Origin: Verrucomicrobiaceae bacterium
GTDB lineage: Bacteria; Verrucomicrobiota; Verrucomicrobiia; Verrucomicrobiales; Verrucomicrobiaceae
DNA: 64,000 bases
Assembly: GCA_019694165.1 (NCBI GenBank)
Contig: JAIBCL010000009.1
Span: 124,001-188,000, forward strand
Direction of reading: 5' to 3'
The notes below the pieces were generated by a model that was not told the origin of the DNA, made no database searches, and saw nothing but the letters and a program-made list of their open reading frames with translations. The position numbers and the translations under genes are program-made. This document shows, in pieces, positions 28,332 to 36,550 of the stretch; the first letter of the stretch is position 1; every line of letters begins with the position of its first letter.

Positions 28332-28760
28332 ATGAAATCTCAGTTCCCCGTCTCGGCGCCCACCTCTGATTCGTTCAACTTGCGTCTTCGCTTCGAGGAG
28401 GCGCCCGCGCCGGGCGGCGGCCAGATGCCGGCTGAGCAGGAGCGCATTTTCGTGATACTGGCGCATCTGTTCCCCATCATTATCTGGCCGTGGAAGCGCA
28501 AGGCCAGCCCGCTCGTGGCCGCACACGGGCGTGAGGCGTTGAACTTCGCGATCACGATGGTCATCGCGGCATTCGCCATCAGCTTCGTGCTTGGTTTCGT
28601 CTGCGCATTGATTCTCGGCGCTCAGGTGGCGGCTGTGCTTACAAGCGCTTTCTCGGGACTGATCGGCATCTTCTGTTTTGTTTTCGTCATACTCGCGATC
28701 ATGGGAGCGCAGCAGGGCAAACTGCCGCGCTACCCTTTCACCTGGCGCTTCATCCGGTGA
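28332..28760 (+). CDS. DUF4870 (Tic20-like) membrane protein
   Basis: 142 aa from ATG 28332. After a soluble ~35-residue N-terminus comes the DUF4870/Tic20-like core: QERIFVILAHLFPIIIWPWKR, then HGREALNFAITMVIAAFAIS, with three or four membrane segments ending near MGAQQGKLPRYPFTWRFI. The function of this family in bacteria is unknown. It follows the epimerase by 202 bp on the same strand. Confidence 0.82.
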   Translation: MKSQFPVSAPTSDSFNLRLRFEEAPAPGGGQMPAEQERIFVILAHLFPIIIWPWKRKASPLVAAHGREALNFAITMVIAAFAISFVLGFVCALILGAQVAAVLTSAFSGLIGIFCFVFVILAIMGAQQGKLPRYPFTWRFIR

Positions 28761-28977
28761 AGCTTGCGGATGAGTCCCGCTTCAAGGAATCAGGAAAGCC
28801 GGCGGGACACCAGTCACCCGCTGACGAGGATCAGATCGCACTTTGTCGTCGCCGACGGCTTGTTGCTCGCTTGATGGGCCGCACATCGGCGTCACGCCGG
28901 TGGCTTTCGATGTCCATTGGGGGCTGAACAGGACTGCGGCTTGTGGTTCGGCGGTGCGTCCGCCGTACCGACAGCGA

Positions 28978-29013
28978 CAAAAAAACACCGCATCCACCGG
29001 GAGGCGGATGCGG
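28978..29013 (-). terminator. Rho-independent terminator of EF-hand gene
   Basis: On the minus strand, CCGCATCC-x-CC pairs with GG-x-GGATGCGG across a four-base loop (28988-29013), followed directly by a T7 run (A7 on the plus strand at 28979-28985). It lies 38 bp past the stop of the EF-hand gene. It is the best intrinsic terminator in the window. The remaining 28761-28977 holds nothing I can identify. Confidence 0.85.
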
Positions 29014-29051
29014 CGCGGTGAGTGGCCGTGTGTTCGGGCCGGGGTCCGGGC

Positions 29052-29345
29052 TTACTTGTTCTTCTTTTTGCCGCCCGCCTTGAATTCATCAAGCGTCAGG
29101 CTGCCATCCTTGTCCTTGTCCTTGGCCTCGAACATTTTGGTCATGGCCTCGGTCTTGTCAGCTTTGGCACCCTTCAGGAATTCCTCTTTGGTGAGCTTCC
29201 CGTCATTGTTGGCGTCCTTCTTCTTGAAGACCGCTTCCTGGTCGGGCTTGGCCTTGCCGGCTTCGGCGGGCTTCTTGGCGTCGTCGGCCGAGTAGCTGAC
29301 GGCGGCGATGCCGAGGACAGCGACGAGTGTGATGATCGATTTCAT
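29052..29345 (-). CDS. Secreted EF-hand protein
   Basis: 97 aa from ATG 29345 with signal peptide MKSIITLVAVLGIAAVSYSA. Two canonical EF-hand loops, DANNDGKLTKEE and DKDKDGSLTLDE, with all acidic positions present, indicate Ca2+ binding outside the cytoplasm. The rest is Lys-rich (KKPAEAGKAKPDQ; C-terminal GGKKKNK). It stands alone, with a strong terminator after it. The 260 bp before it (29346-29605) separates it from the divergent ABC transporter gene and shows no further feature. Confidence 0.88.
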   Translation of the reverse strand: MKSIITLVAVLGIAAVSYSADDAKKPAEAGKAKPDQEAVFKKKDANNDGKLTKEEFLKGAKADKTEAMTKMFEAKDKDKDGSLTLDEFKAGGKKKNK

Positions 29346-29605
29346 AATACGGTGTGTGTGTTTCTTGTGGTTCTGTTTGAAGGCGCACTGCCGGAACACG
29401 TCCGGCTTCACGCTCGGAGTGGCATAAACGTGATGCCGCCCGCGCAGTTTCAGCATTTCGTTTTCTTTTTCATGCACCTGCCGGGCTGCCTTGATGGCGG
29501 ACGCGCCGGCAGTGCAGGGCGGCGGATGCTGCGTCGCAGCGGGCGGCAGGCACTTTTCGCTGCTTCCATCTTTACTCCGAGCACGCCCCGCCCAGAGTCC
29601 GCGCC

Positions 29606-31357
29606 ATGCTAGAACTAGTCGGCATCTCCCATCAGATCGCGCGCAAGAAGCAGGAGCCTCTTGTGATCCTCAACCAGGTGAGCTTCACCGCGCCAGCGGG
29701 CCACCTGATGGCCATCCTCGGGCCCACGCTCAGCGGCAAGACCACCCTCATGAACATCCTGGACGGACAGGTGAAACCCTCGCACGGCGCCATGGTCTGG
29801 CACGGCAAGGACATCGCCAGGAATCCCATCCACCCGAACGAGGTGGGCTTCGTGCCGCAGGCCGACGACGTGCTGCACGACGCGCTCACCGTGCAGGAGA
29901 ACATCGTCAGCGCCGTGCTGCTGCGCGTGGCCGGGCTGCCGAAGCAGGAAGCCGTGGGCCGCGCGGCCCACCTCATGGTGGTGGCCGGGCTGGAGATGAT
30001 CTCCGGCCAGCGCGCCGCCACGCTCTCCGTCGCGCAGCGCCGCCGGTTGAAGCTGGCCGTGGCCCTCGTAAGTAATCCCACAATGGTGCTTTGTGATGAA
30101 TTCACCGACGGCCTCGACGCGAAGTCCGAGCGCGAACTCACCGCCTTGCTCCAGATGGTGGCCGGCGACAATCCGCGCCGCCTCGTGATCAATGCCACGC
30201 AGAACCTCTCGAACCTCGCCGCCTACAACACCGTAGTGCTGCTCAACGAAGGCAACGTTTGCTTCCACGGCCCCGCGCGCGCGCTGCCGCACTACTTCAG
30301 CGTCAAGCAGTTGGAGGAAATCTACTCGCGCATGGCCAAGCGGCCCGCTCACCGTTGGGGCGAGTCCTGGGACAAGCACCGCGACACCTACTACAACGCC
30401 TTCAAGATGGGCGGCGATACCGACGCGCTCGCGCCTGCTTCCGAGGATGATGAAAAGACATCGCCCGGGCGCACGCGCGAGTCTGAGGACTCCGGGGTGG
30501 ATGCTGCTGATGCCGGCCTGCCACCGGGAAGTGGTGATCGTGCGCCGGCTGCTGCCGCGCTGCCAGCGTTTGGATCGCAATTGCAGCATTTGCTCAAGCG
30601 GCGCTGGACTGTCTTCCGCCGCACGCCTGCGGACTGGCTGGCCCATGCCTCCATGCTCGTCGGTTTCCCGCTTTTGGCCGTGCTGATGATGTGGCGCTCG
30701 AAAGGCCGCTTCATCCCCGGCGGGGAGGCGGCGCAGGTTGCGTATGCGACCTCGATGGCCGTCTTCCTCCAGGTGCTCCTCATCATCGCGATGGCTGCGC
30801 GGAATGGTGCGCGCGAGGTGGCCGGCGAGCGCGCTCTTTTCCTGCGCGAGAAGCTCGGCGGCCTGCGATCTTCCGCCTACGTGCTCGGGAAACTGCTCTA
30901 TCTCGCTCCGCTCTGCATTGCACAAGGGGCGTGCATGGCGCTCCTCGCCGACATGCTGACCGGCGGGCTGCCCGGCAATGGCGGCGTGCGGCTCGGGCTT
31001 CTCGTGGCCGCGGCCATCGCGTTCACGCTCGTCTGCCTGGGCATCTCGGCCTGCTCGCGCTCGAGGCATGGTGCAGGCGTCGCAGCGCTGCTGCTCCTCC
31101 TGGCGCAGGTGCCGCTCTCCGGAGCGCTGCTGCCGCTGCCAGCGGTGTTCGAAACTGTCGTGCATCCGCTCGTCACCGCTCACGCCGCCTGGTCTGGCAG
31201 TCTCGATACACTGAATCCCAGTGATGTGATTACTGCCTTCGACAAGCTCAATGGCACCTGGCTGGTCTCGCCCTCGAAGGCGTTCGCCATCCTGGCCGTC
31301 CATGCCATCGTGGGGCTCGCCATGCTCGTCGCGGGTGTCGGCAGGCAGAAGGTTTGA
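29606..31357 (+). CDS. ABCG-type half transporter (ATPase plus permease)
   Basis: 583 aa. The ABC domain (1-~230) has Walker A GPTLSGKTT, Q-loop VPQADDVLHDALTVQEN and Walker B MVLCDEFTDGLD. The permease half (about 320-583) has an ABC2-type bundle of about six membrane segments, as in eukaryotic-like ABCG proteins. Two catalytic features are degenerate: the signature is LSVAQ rather than LSGGQ, and the H-loop His is replaced (INATQNLS, where ABCG has TIHQPS). The region from ~280 to 320 is a low-complexity linker. The substrate is unknown; no partner gene adjoins it. Confidence 0.85.
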   Translation: MLELVGISHQIARKKQEPLVILNQVSFTAPAGHLMAILGPTLSGKTTLMNILDGQVKPSHGAMVWHGKDIARNPIHPNEVGFVPQADDVLHDALTVQENIVSAVLLRVAGLPKQEAVGRAAHLMVVAGLEMISGQRAATLSVAQRRRLKLAVALVSNPTMVLCDEFTDGLDAKSERELTALLQMVAGDNPRRLVINATQNLSNLAAYNTVVLLNEGNVCFHGPARALPHYFSVKQLEEIYSRMAKRPAHRWGESWDKHRDTYYNAFKMGGDTDALAPASEDDEKTSPGRTRESEDSGVDAADAGLPPGSGDRAPAAAALPAFGSQLQHLLKRRWTVFRRTPADWLAHASMLVGFPLLAVLMMWRSKGRFIPGGEAAQVAYATSMAVFLQVLLIIAMAARNGAREVAGERALFLREKLGGLRSSAYVLGKLLYLAPLCIAQGACMALLADMLTGGLPGNGGVRLGLLVAAAIAFTLVCLGISACSRSRHGAGVAALLLLLAQVPLSGALLPLPAVFETVVHPLVTAHAAWSGSLDTLNPSDVITAFDKLNGTWLVSPSKAFAILAVHAIVGLAMLVAGVGRQKV

Positions 31358-31491
31358 TGCCTCGGGCGGGCACGGCTAATCGCGCGCATACACATCAGGC
31401 TGCCCCGGCGGCGGATGTGCATTTCCGATAGTGCCCCGTGCGAAAAGGCCCTTCACGGCGGGCGTTCCTGTCGCTAGCATCTCCGACCACC

Positions 31492-34400
31492 ATGAAACGC
31501 CTCGCCATCGCCGCAGCACTCCTGCTTTCGACCTTCATCCCTCATCTCTCATCGCAGGCAGCCGAGCCGCTTCGCATCTTCATCCGCTCGGGTCCGAAGT
31601 CCCACGCGCCTGGCTGCCACGATCATCCGGCCTTCCTGCGCGACTGGGTGCCGATGCTGAACGCGCGCGGTGCGAAGTGCACAGGCGGTGATGAGTTCCC
31701 CACGAAGGAACAGCTCGCGCAGACGGACGTGCTGATCATTCATCGCGATGGCGGCGGCAATTTGACGGCGGAACAAAAGGAGCTGCTCAACGACTACACG
31801 AAGCGCGGCGGCGGCATCGTGGTCATCCACGCAGGCTGCGTGGCGGACAAACCGGAAGGCAGCGACTACTACAAGAAGCTGATCGGCGGCTCGTGGCGCA
31901 GGCCCGACACGAAGTGGCTGGAAGCGCCGATGCATCTCTACTTCACCGACCGCGAGAACCCGGTCACGAAGGACATGTCGAACTTCATGATGGAGGACGA
32001 GATCTACTACGACATGGATGTGGATCCCGCCGTCCGCGTGCTCGCCGGAGCCTACACGCCGAAGCCGAAGGACACCGGCGGCAAGGGCAACAAGGAAGCG
32101 CAGGCCCGCGCCGCCGAAGCCGTGGCGAAGAAGAAGGGCGTGAACATTTACGACATCCAGCCGCAAATTTGGATGTGGGAGCCCGGTGCTTATCGCGCGT
32201 TCGTCTGCATCCCCGGCCACGTTTACGAGAACTTCAATCGCTCCAACTTCCGCGCCATGCTGCTGCGAGGCATCGCGTGGGCGGGCAAGCGCGAGAACGC
32301 GGACGAACTCTGCAAGCCCGAGGAACTCGGCGACGCGCTGCGCTATGTGGATGGCGGGCCGACGCGCCCGGAAAAGGCGGCGGAGAAGCTCGAAGTGCAT
32401 CCCGAGTTCAATATCTCGCTCGTCGCTTCCGAGCCGCTGATCAACAAGCCGATGAACATCGACTGGGATGAAAAGGGTCGCCTCTGGGTGGTCGAGACAC
32501 CCGAGTATCCGAATGGTCGTCGCGAACTGAACGTTGAGGCTTGGAAAGACAGCGGCTCGTGGACCAAGAAGCTCGATCGCGATCCGATCGACCGCATTTC
32601 GTGGCTCGAAGACACGAACGGCGACGGCGTGATGGACAAGAAGCACGTCTTTGCCGACAAGCTGGAACTCGCGACGAGCTTCGTGTTCTACAAGAACGGC
32701 GTCATCGTCTGCTCCGCGCCCGACATCTGGAACCTCCAGGACACCGACGGCGACGGCGTGTGCGACAAGCGCGAGAAGCTCTACACCGGTCTCGGCATCC
32801 GCGACACACACGCGGTGATCAACAACATGCGCTGGGGCATGGATGGCTGGATCTACGCAACGCATGGTTACAGCTCAGGCGAAGTGACCTCGCCCGATGG
32901 CTCGAAGAAGTTCGGCACCGACGGCAGCGGCGTCGTTCGCTTCAAGCCCGATGGCAGCGCCTTCGAGCAATACTCCTCACGCGGCGGCAACACCTGGGGC
33001 CTCGACATCACCTGGGACGGCCAGGTCTTCTTCACACAGCCCACCAGCGGCACCGTCTTCTTCCACGTCGTGCTGCCTGAGTATGTGCTGGCCAAAGGCA
33101 AGATCCCCGGCACGACCTCCTGGAAAGGCATGATGGAGCACCAGAAGAGCTACCCGCTCATGTCCTGGCCCGAGCAGGCGTATGTGCAAATCGATCTCGT
33201 GGGCGAATTCACCGCCGCCGCCGGCTGCGCCATCTATGAAGGCGGCGCGTGGCCAGCGAAATGGAACTACAGCTACTTCACCACCGAACCCACGCTCAAC
33301 ATCGTGCATCACGAGTTCGTCGAGAAAGACGGCGTGACCTACAAGTCGCACAAGGAAGCCGGGCGCGAAGAAACCGAGTTCATTCGCAGCAAAGACCTCT
33401 GGTTCCGTCCCATCGAGACACGCGTCGGCCCCGACGGCGCGCTGTATGTGATCGACTTCTACAACCAAGCCGTCATCCACAACGACACGCGTGGCCCGAT
33501 TCACGGGCCTGCGAATGCGGCGGTGCGGCCTGATCGGGATCATTACTTTGGGCGCATCTGGAAGGTGAATCACAAGGAGGCGAAGAAGTTGGAGGTCGCC
33601 AAGCTCGACAAAACAAACCCTGCCGCTCTAAAAGAAGCCGCACAGTCAAACGCGAACGGTCCAACGCGCGAACTTGCGCTTCGCTTGTTGAATGAGGCAA
33701 CGAACACGACCGGCAAAGCCGCTGCCGGACTTTCCATCGAAGGCAACATGCCTGATGTTGGAAGCACGGCGCTTCGTGCGTTCCAGAGTTCGATGGAACG
33801 AGGCGGTTTGAATGACTCCATTTTCATTCCGCACTTAATCGATGAGTTCGTTGCTGCTCGCGATGACTGGACTCGCTCTGCATTCATTGCTGGTGCAGAA
33901 CAGCACGCGAGTCGGTTTATCGACGCTTGTTTGAAACACGATGCGCCGGCACGGCTTGAAGGTTTCGTGCAAACGTTGATTCCTTCAGTCAAGGAGAGCG
34001 GAGTAGAACATCTGATATCCGTATGCACGACCGCACCCGCCAAAGCCGATCCTTTGAAGATCATCATCCTCCAAGGCATCGCGCGTGAGTTGAACGACAT
34101 CCCCGCGCTCACGCCGGAACTCACGGCGGCGTTGAAGAAACTTCTCGCCCAGCCCGCGCTCGCCCCGGCAGCCCTGCCGCTCGCAGTGAAGTGGGACAAG
34201 GGTGGCGCGCTGGCTGATGTGATCAAAACTCAGATCGCGAGTCTCAGCACAACACTTGGCAAGAAGGACGCACCATTGCCCGACCGCATCGGCGCGGCCA
34301 AGGCGCTGATTCAACTGGGTGGCGAGGCAGGCAAAGTTGGAGTCCAGGCTTTAGCCGACCCTTCGACCCCTGACGAACTCTCGCGCGAAATCATCGCCGT

Positions 34401-36534
34401 CCTGGACTCGACCGGCAACGCCGCTCCGCTGGTTGCCTCGCTGAGTCGGCTAAAGCCTGCACTCCAACAGACCGCTTTCGATGCCGTCCTCAAACGCCCC
34501 GAAGCCACTCAAGCGCTGCTCACTTCCATCGCGGATGGCAAGGTCGATCCGAAGCTCCTCGGCCCTGGCAATCTCGCGCGTCTCCGCACGCATCCGAACA
34601 AAGCCGTCGCCAAGCGCGCAGCCGCTATGATGGACAAGCTCAACCCGAACGCGAAGAAGCGCGCTGAGTTGATCGCGCAGTTCACGCCGATCGTGGAGCA
34701 GCCAGGCGATACCGTGAAAGGCAAGGCGCTCTTCACCGCCGCGTGCGCCGTTTGCCACAAGCTCGGCGACATCGGCAAGGACGTGGCCCCGCCGCTCACC
34801 GGCATGGGCGCTCATGGTCCTGCGGAACTCATCATCCATGTGCTCGATCCGAACCGTGAAGTCGATCCGAGCTTCTACTCTTGGAACATCACGAAGAACA
34901 ACGGCGAAACTCTCGCTGGAGTGATCGCTTCCGAGAACAGTGCGGGCGTCACCTTGCGCAATCAGGCGGGTGACTTCGAAGTGAAGAAGTCCGACATCAA
35001 GGAGCGCGTCAACACGAAGATGTCTCTCATGCCCGAGGGTCTCGAAGGCCTCGGCGCGGAGAACATCCGCGACATCCTCGCCTTCATCGTCGGCGATGCC
35101 GCCAAGCACTTCCGCGTGATCCCGTTGACCGATGCCTTCACCGCCGACAGTCGCGACGGACTCTTCGCCAGCGCTGATCCGAAGGGCGGTCAGGTGAAGC
35201 TCGTGAAGTTCGGCAACGTCACCGTCGAAGGCATACCGTTCGCCGTCGTTGATTCAGCGAAGAGCAGCACCGGCGCGAACCTCATCGTGCTCAAAGGCGG
35301 CCCCGGACCTGATGTTCACGGGCAGTCGTTCCCCGCGAAAGTCGAGGTCGCGCTCAACGTCGAGACCAAGCGCCTCCAGCTTCTCAGCGGCATCAGCGGC
35401 TGGGGCTGGCCCTACGGTCAGGACAAAGCCACCGCCATGCTCGCGACCGTGGTCTATGCCAGCGGCGAGCGTGAAGTGTTTGATCTGAAGAACGGCATCG
35501 AGTTCGCCGACTACATCCGCCCCGTCGAAGTGCCGGGCTCGAAGTTTGTCGAAGACCTCTGCAACGGCGGTCAGGTGCGCCTCGTCACGCTGAAGCTCAC
35601 GAAGAAAGGCATCGCGAAGTCCTTGATCCTCGAGAGCCCGAAGGACAATCGCACGACGCCTGTGGTTGTCGCGGTCACGGCTGACATCGAAGGCCGTGTA
35701 GAAGCGAAGGGCGAACCAGCGGCGGCACCTGCTCCTGGTCAAGCCAAGGGCAAAGGCAAAGGAAAGGGCAAGGGTAAAGCCGAGGCCGCGCAGAATGGTC
35801 CCGCCGCTCCTGACTCACCGAAGCAAGGCGCTGGTGGCGACGGCCCGCTCGCACCGACCACACCGGCGAATTGGGAAGCAGGCAAGACGAAGGTGCTCGT
35901 GATCGGCGGCGGTTCTTCTCACAACTTCGCGAAGTTCTTCGGCGACACCGACGTGGCCACGCTCAAGGGCGCGGGTTACACCGTTCACTACACCGAAGAC
36001 CGTGACCAAGCCGCCGACCTCCTCGCCGAAGCCGACGTGGCCGTCATCAGCGTGAACCGCAAGTTCTTCGACACCGCCCGCTATCGCAAAGCCCTCATGG
36101 ATCGTGTGAACGCCGGCAAAGGTGTCATCATGCTGCACCCAGGCACCTGGTATGGCTTCGCTGCCTGGCCGGAACTCAACGCCCAAGTCGTCGGCGGCGG
36201 TGCCCGCGGTCACGACAAGCTCGGCGATTTCAAAGTCAACGTCACCCGCCGCGATCACGCCATCATGGTCGGCGTGCCCGACAGCTTCGCCGTCACCGAC
36301 GAACTGTATTATGTGAATGCCGAAGGCGTCCCCGAAGGCACCAACAAGATCGAAGTCCTGGCCGAGACGACTCCGAGCATCAAATACAACAAGCCTCACC
36401 CAAGCGTCTGGATCACCGATCATCCGAAGGCTCGCATCGTCGGCATCGCCCTTGGTCATGATGATCGCGTGCATGATCTCGCGCCCTTCAAAGCCATCCT
36501 CACCAACTCGGTGAAGTGGGTGGTAGGGAAGTGA
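31492..36534 (+). CDS. Giant secreted ThuA / dehydrogenase / CxxCH heme / ThuA fusion
   Basis: 1680 aa from ATG 31492 (signal peptide ending SSQAAE). Domains in order: ThuA-like glutamine-amidotransferase fold (~24-280; IFIRSGPKSHAPGCHDH, GGGIVVIHAG); 'membrane-bound dehydrogenase' propeller (~300-700; FNISLVASEPLINKPMNIDW, SWLEDTNGDGVMD); HEAT-like helical region (~700-1050); cytochrome-like domain with CAVCH at 1085-1089; a beta region (~1200-1410); a GKGKGKGKGK linker near 1420; and a second ThuA-like domain (~1467-1680; VLVIGGGSSHNFAKFF, GVIMLHPGTWYGFAAWPEL). ThuA domains are linked to trehalose/sugar oxidation. Related CxxCH proteins usually carry one ThuA domain at most, so two in one chain is notable. 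It stands alone. Confidence 0.88.
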   Translation: MKRLAIAAALLLSTFIPHLSSQAAEPLRIFIRSGPKSHAPGCHDHPAFLRDWVPMLNARGAKCTGGDEFPTKEQLAQTDVLIIHRDGGGNLTAEQKELLNDYTKRGGGIVVIHAGCVADKPEGSDYYKKLIGGSWRRPDTKWLEAPMHLYFTDRENPVTKDMSNFMMEDEIYYDMDVDPAVRVLAGAYTPKPKDTGGKGNKEAQARAAEAVAKKKGVNIYDIQPQIWMWEPGAYRAFVCIPGHVYENFNRSNFRAMLLRGIAWAGKRENADELCKPEELGDALRYVDGGPTRPEKAAEKLEVHPEFNISLVASEPLINKPMNIDWDEKGRLWVVETPEYPNGRRELNVEAWKDSGSWTKKLDRDPIDRISWLEDTNGDGVMDKKHVFADKLELATSFVFYKNGVIVCSAPDIWNLQDTDGDGVCDKREKLYTGLGIRDTHAVINNMRWGMDGWIYATHGYSSGEVTSPDGSKKFGTDGSGVVRFKPDGSAFEQYSSRGGNTWGLDITWDGQVFFTQPTSGTVFFHVVLPEYVLAKGKIPGTTSWKGMMEHQKSYPLMSWPEQAYVQIDLVGEFTAAAGCAIYEGGAWPAKWNYSYFTTEPTLNIVHHEFVEKDGVTYKSHKEAGREETEFIRSKDLWFRPIETRVGPDGALYVIDFYNQAVIHNDTRGPIHGPANAAVRPDRDHYFGRIWKVNHKEAKKLEVAKLDKTNPAALKEAAQSNANGPTRELALRLLNEATNTTGKAAAGLSIEGNMPDVGSTALRAFQSSMERGGLNDSIFIPHLIDEFVAARDDWTRSAFIAGAEQHASRFIDACLKHDAPARLEGFVQTLIPSVKESGVEHLISVCTTAPAKADPLKIIILQGIARELNDIPALTPELTAALKKLLAQPALAPAALPLAVKWDKGGALADVIKTQIASLSTTLGKKDAPLPDRIGAAKALIQLGGEAGKVGVQALADPSTPDELSREIIAVLDSTGNAAPLVASLSRLKPALQQTAFDAVLKRPEATQALLTSIADGKVDPKLLGPGNLARLRTHPNKAVAKRAAAMMDKLNPNAKKRAELIAQFTPIVEQPGDTVKGKALFTAACAVCHKLGDIGKDVAPPLTGMGAHGPAELIIHVLDPNREVDPSFYSWNITKNNGETLAGVIASENSAGVTLRNQAGDFEVKKSDIKERVNTKMSLMPEGLEGLGAENIRDILAFIVGDAAKHFRVIPLTDAFTADSRDGLFASADPKGGQVKLVKFGNVTVEGIPFAVVDSAKSSTGANLIVLKGGPGPDVHGQSFPAKVEVALNVETKRLQLLSGISGWGWPYGQDKATAMLATVVYASGEREVFDLKNGIEFADYIRPVEVPGSKFVEDLCNGGQVRLVTLKLTKKGIAKSLILESPKDNRTTPVVVAVTADIEGRVEAKGEPAAAPAPGQAKGKGKGKGKGKAEAAQNGPAAPDSPKQGAGGDGPLAPTTPANWEAGKTKVLVIGGGSSHNFAKFFGDTDVATLKGAGYTVHYTEDRDQAADLLAEADVAVISVNRKFFDTARYRKALMDRVNAGKGVIMLHPGTWYGFAAWPELNAQVVGGGARGHDKLGDFKVNVTRRDHAIMVGVPDSFAVTDELYYVNAEGVPEGTNKIEVLAETTPSIKYNKPHPSVWITDHPKARIVGIALGHDDRVHDLAPFKAILTNSVKWVVGK

Positions 36535-36550
36535 AGCGGGCGGCGGAAGC

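Noticed and set aside
27047-28333. A 428-codon minus-strand frame opposite the epimerase.
   Set aside because: The epimerase carries the NAD and YxxxK motifs; the antisense frame has none.
29615-31303. A 562-codon minus-strand frame across the ABC transporter.
   Set aside because: It lacks domains and is His/Arg-rich, while the plus strand has Walker motifs and membrane segments.
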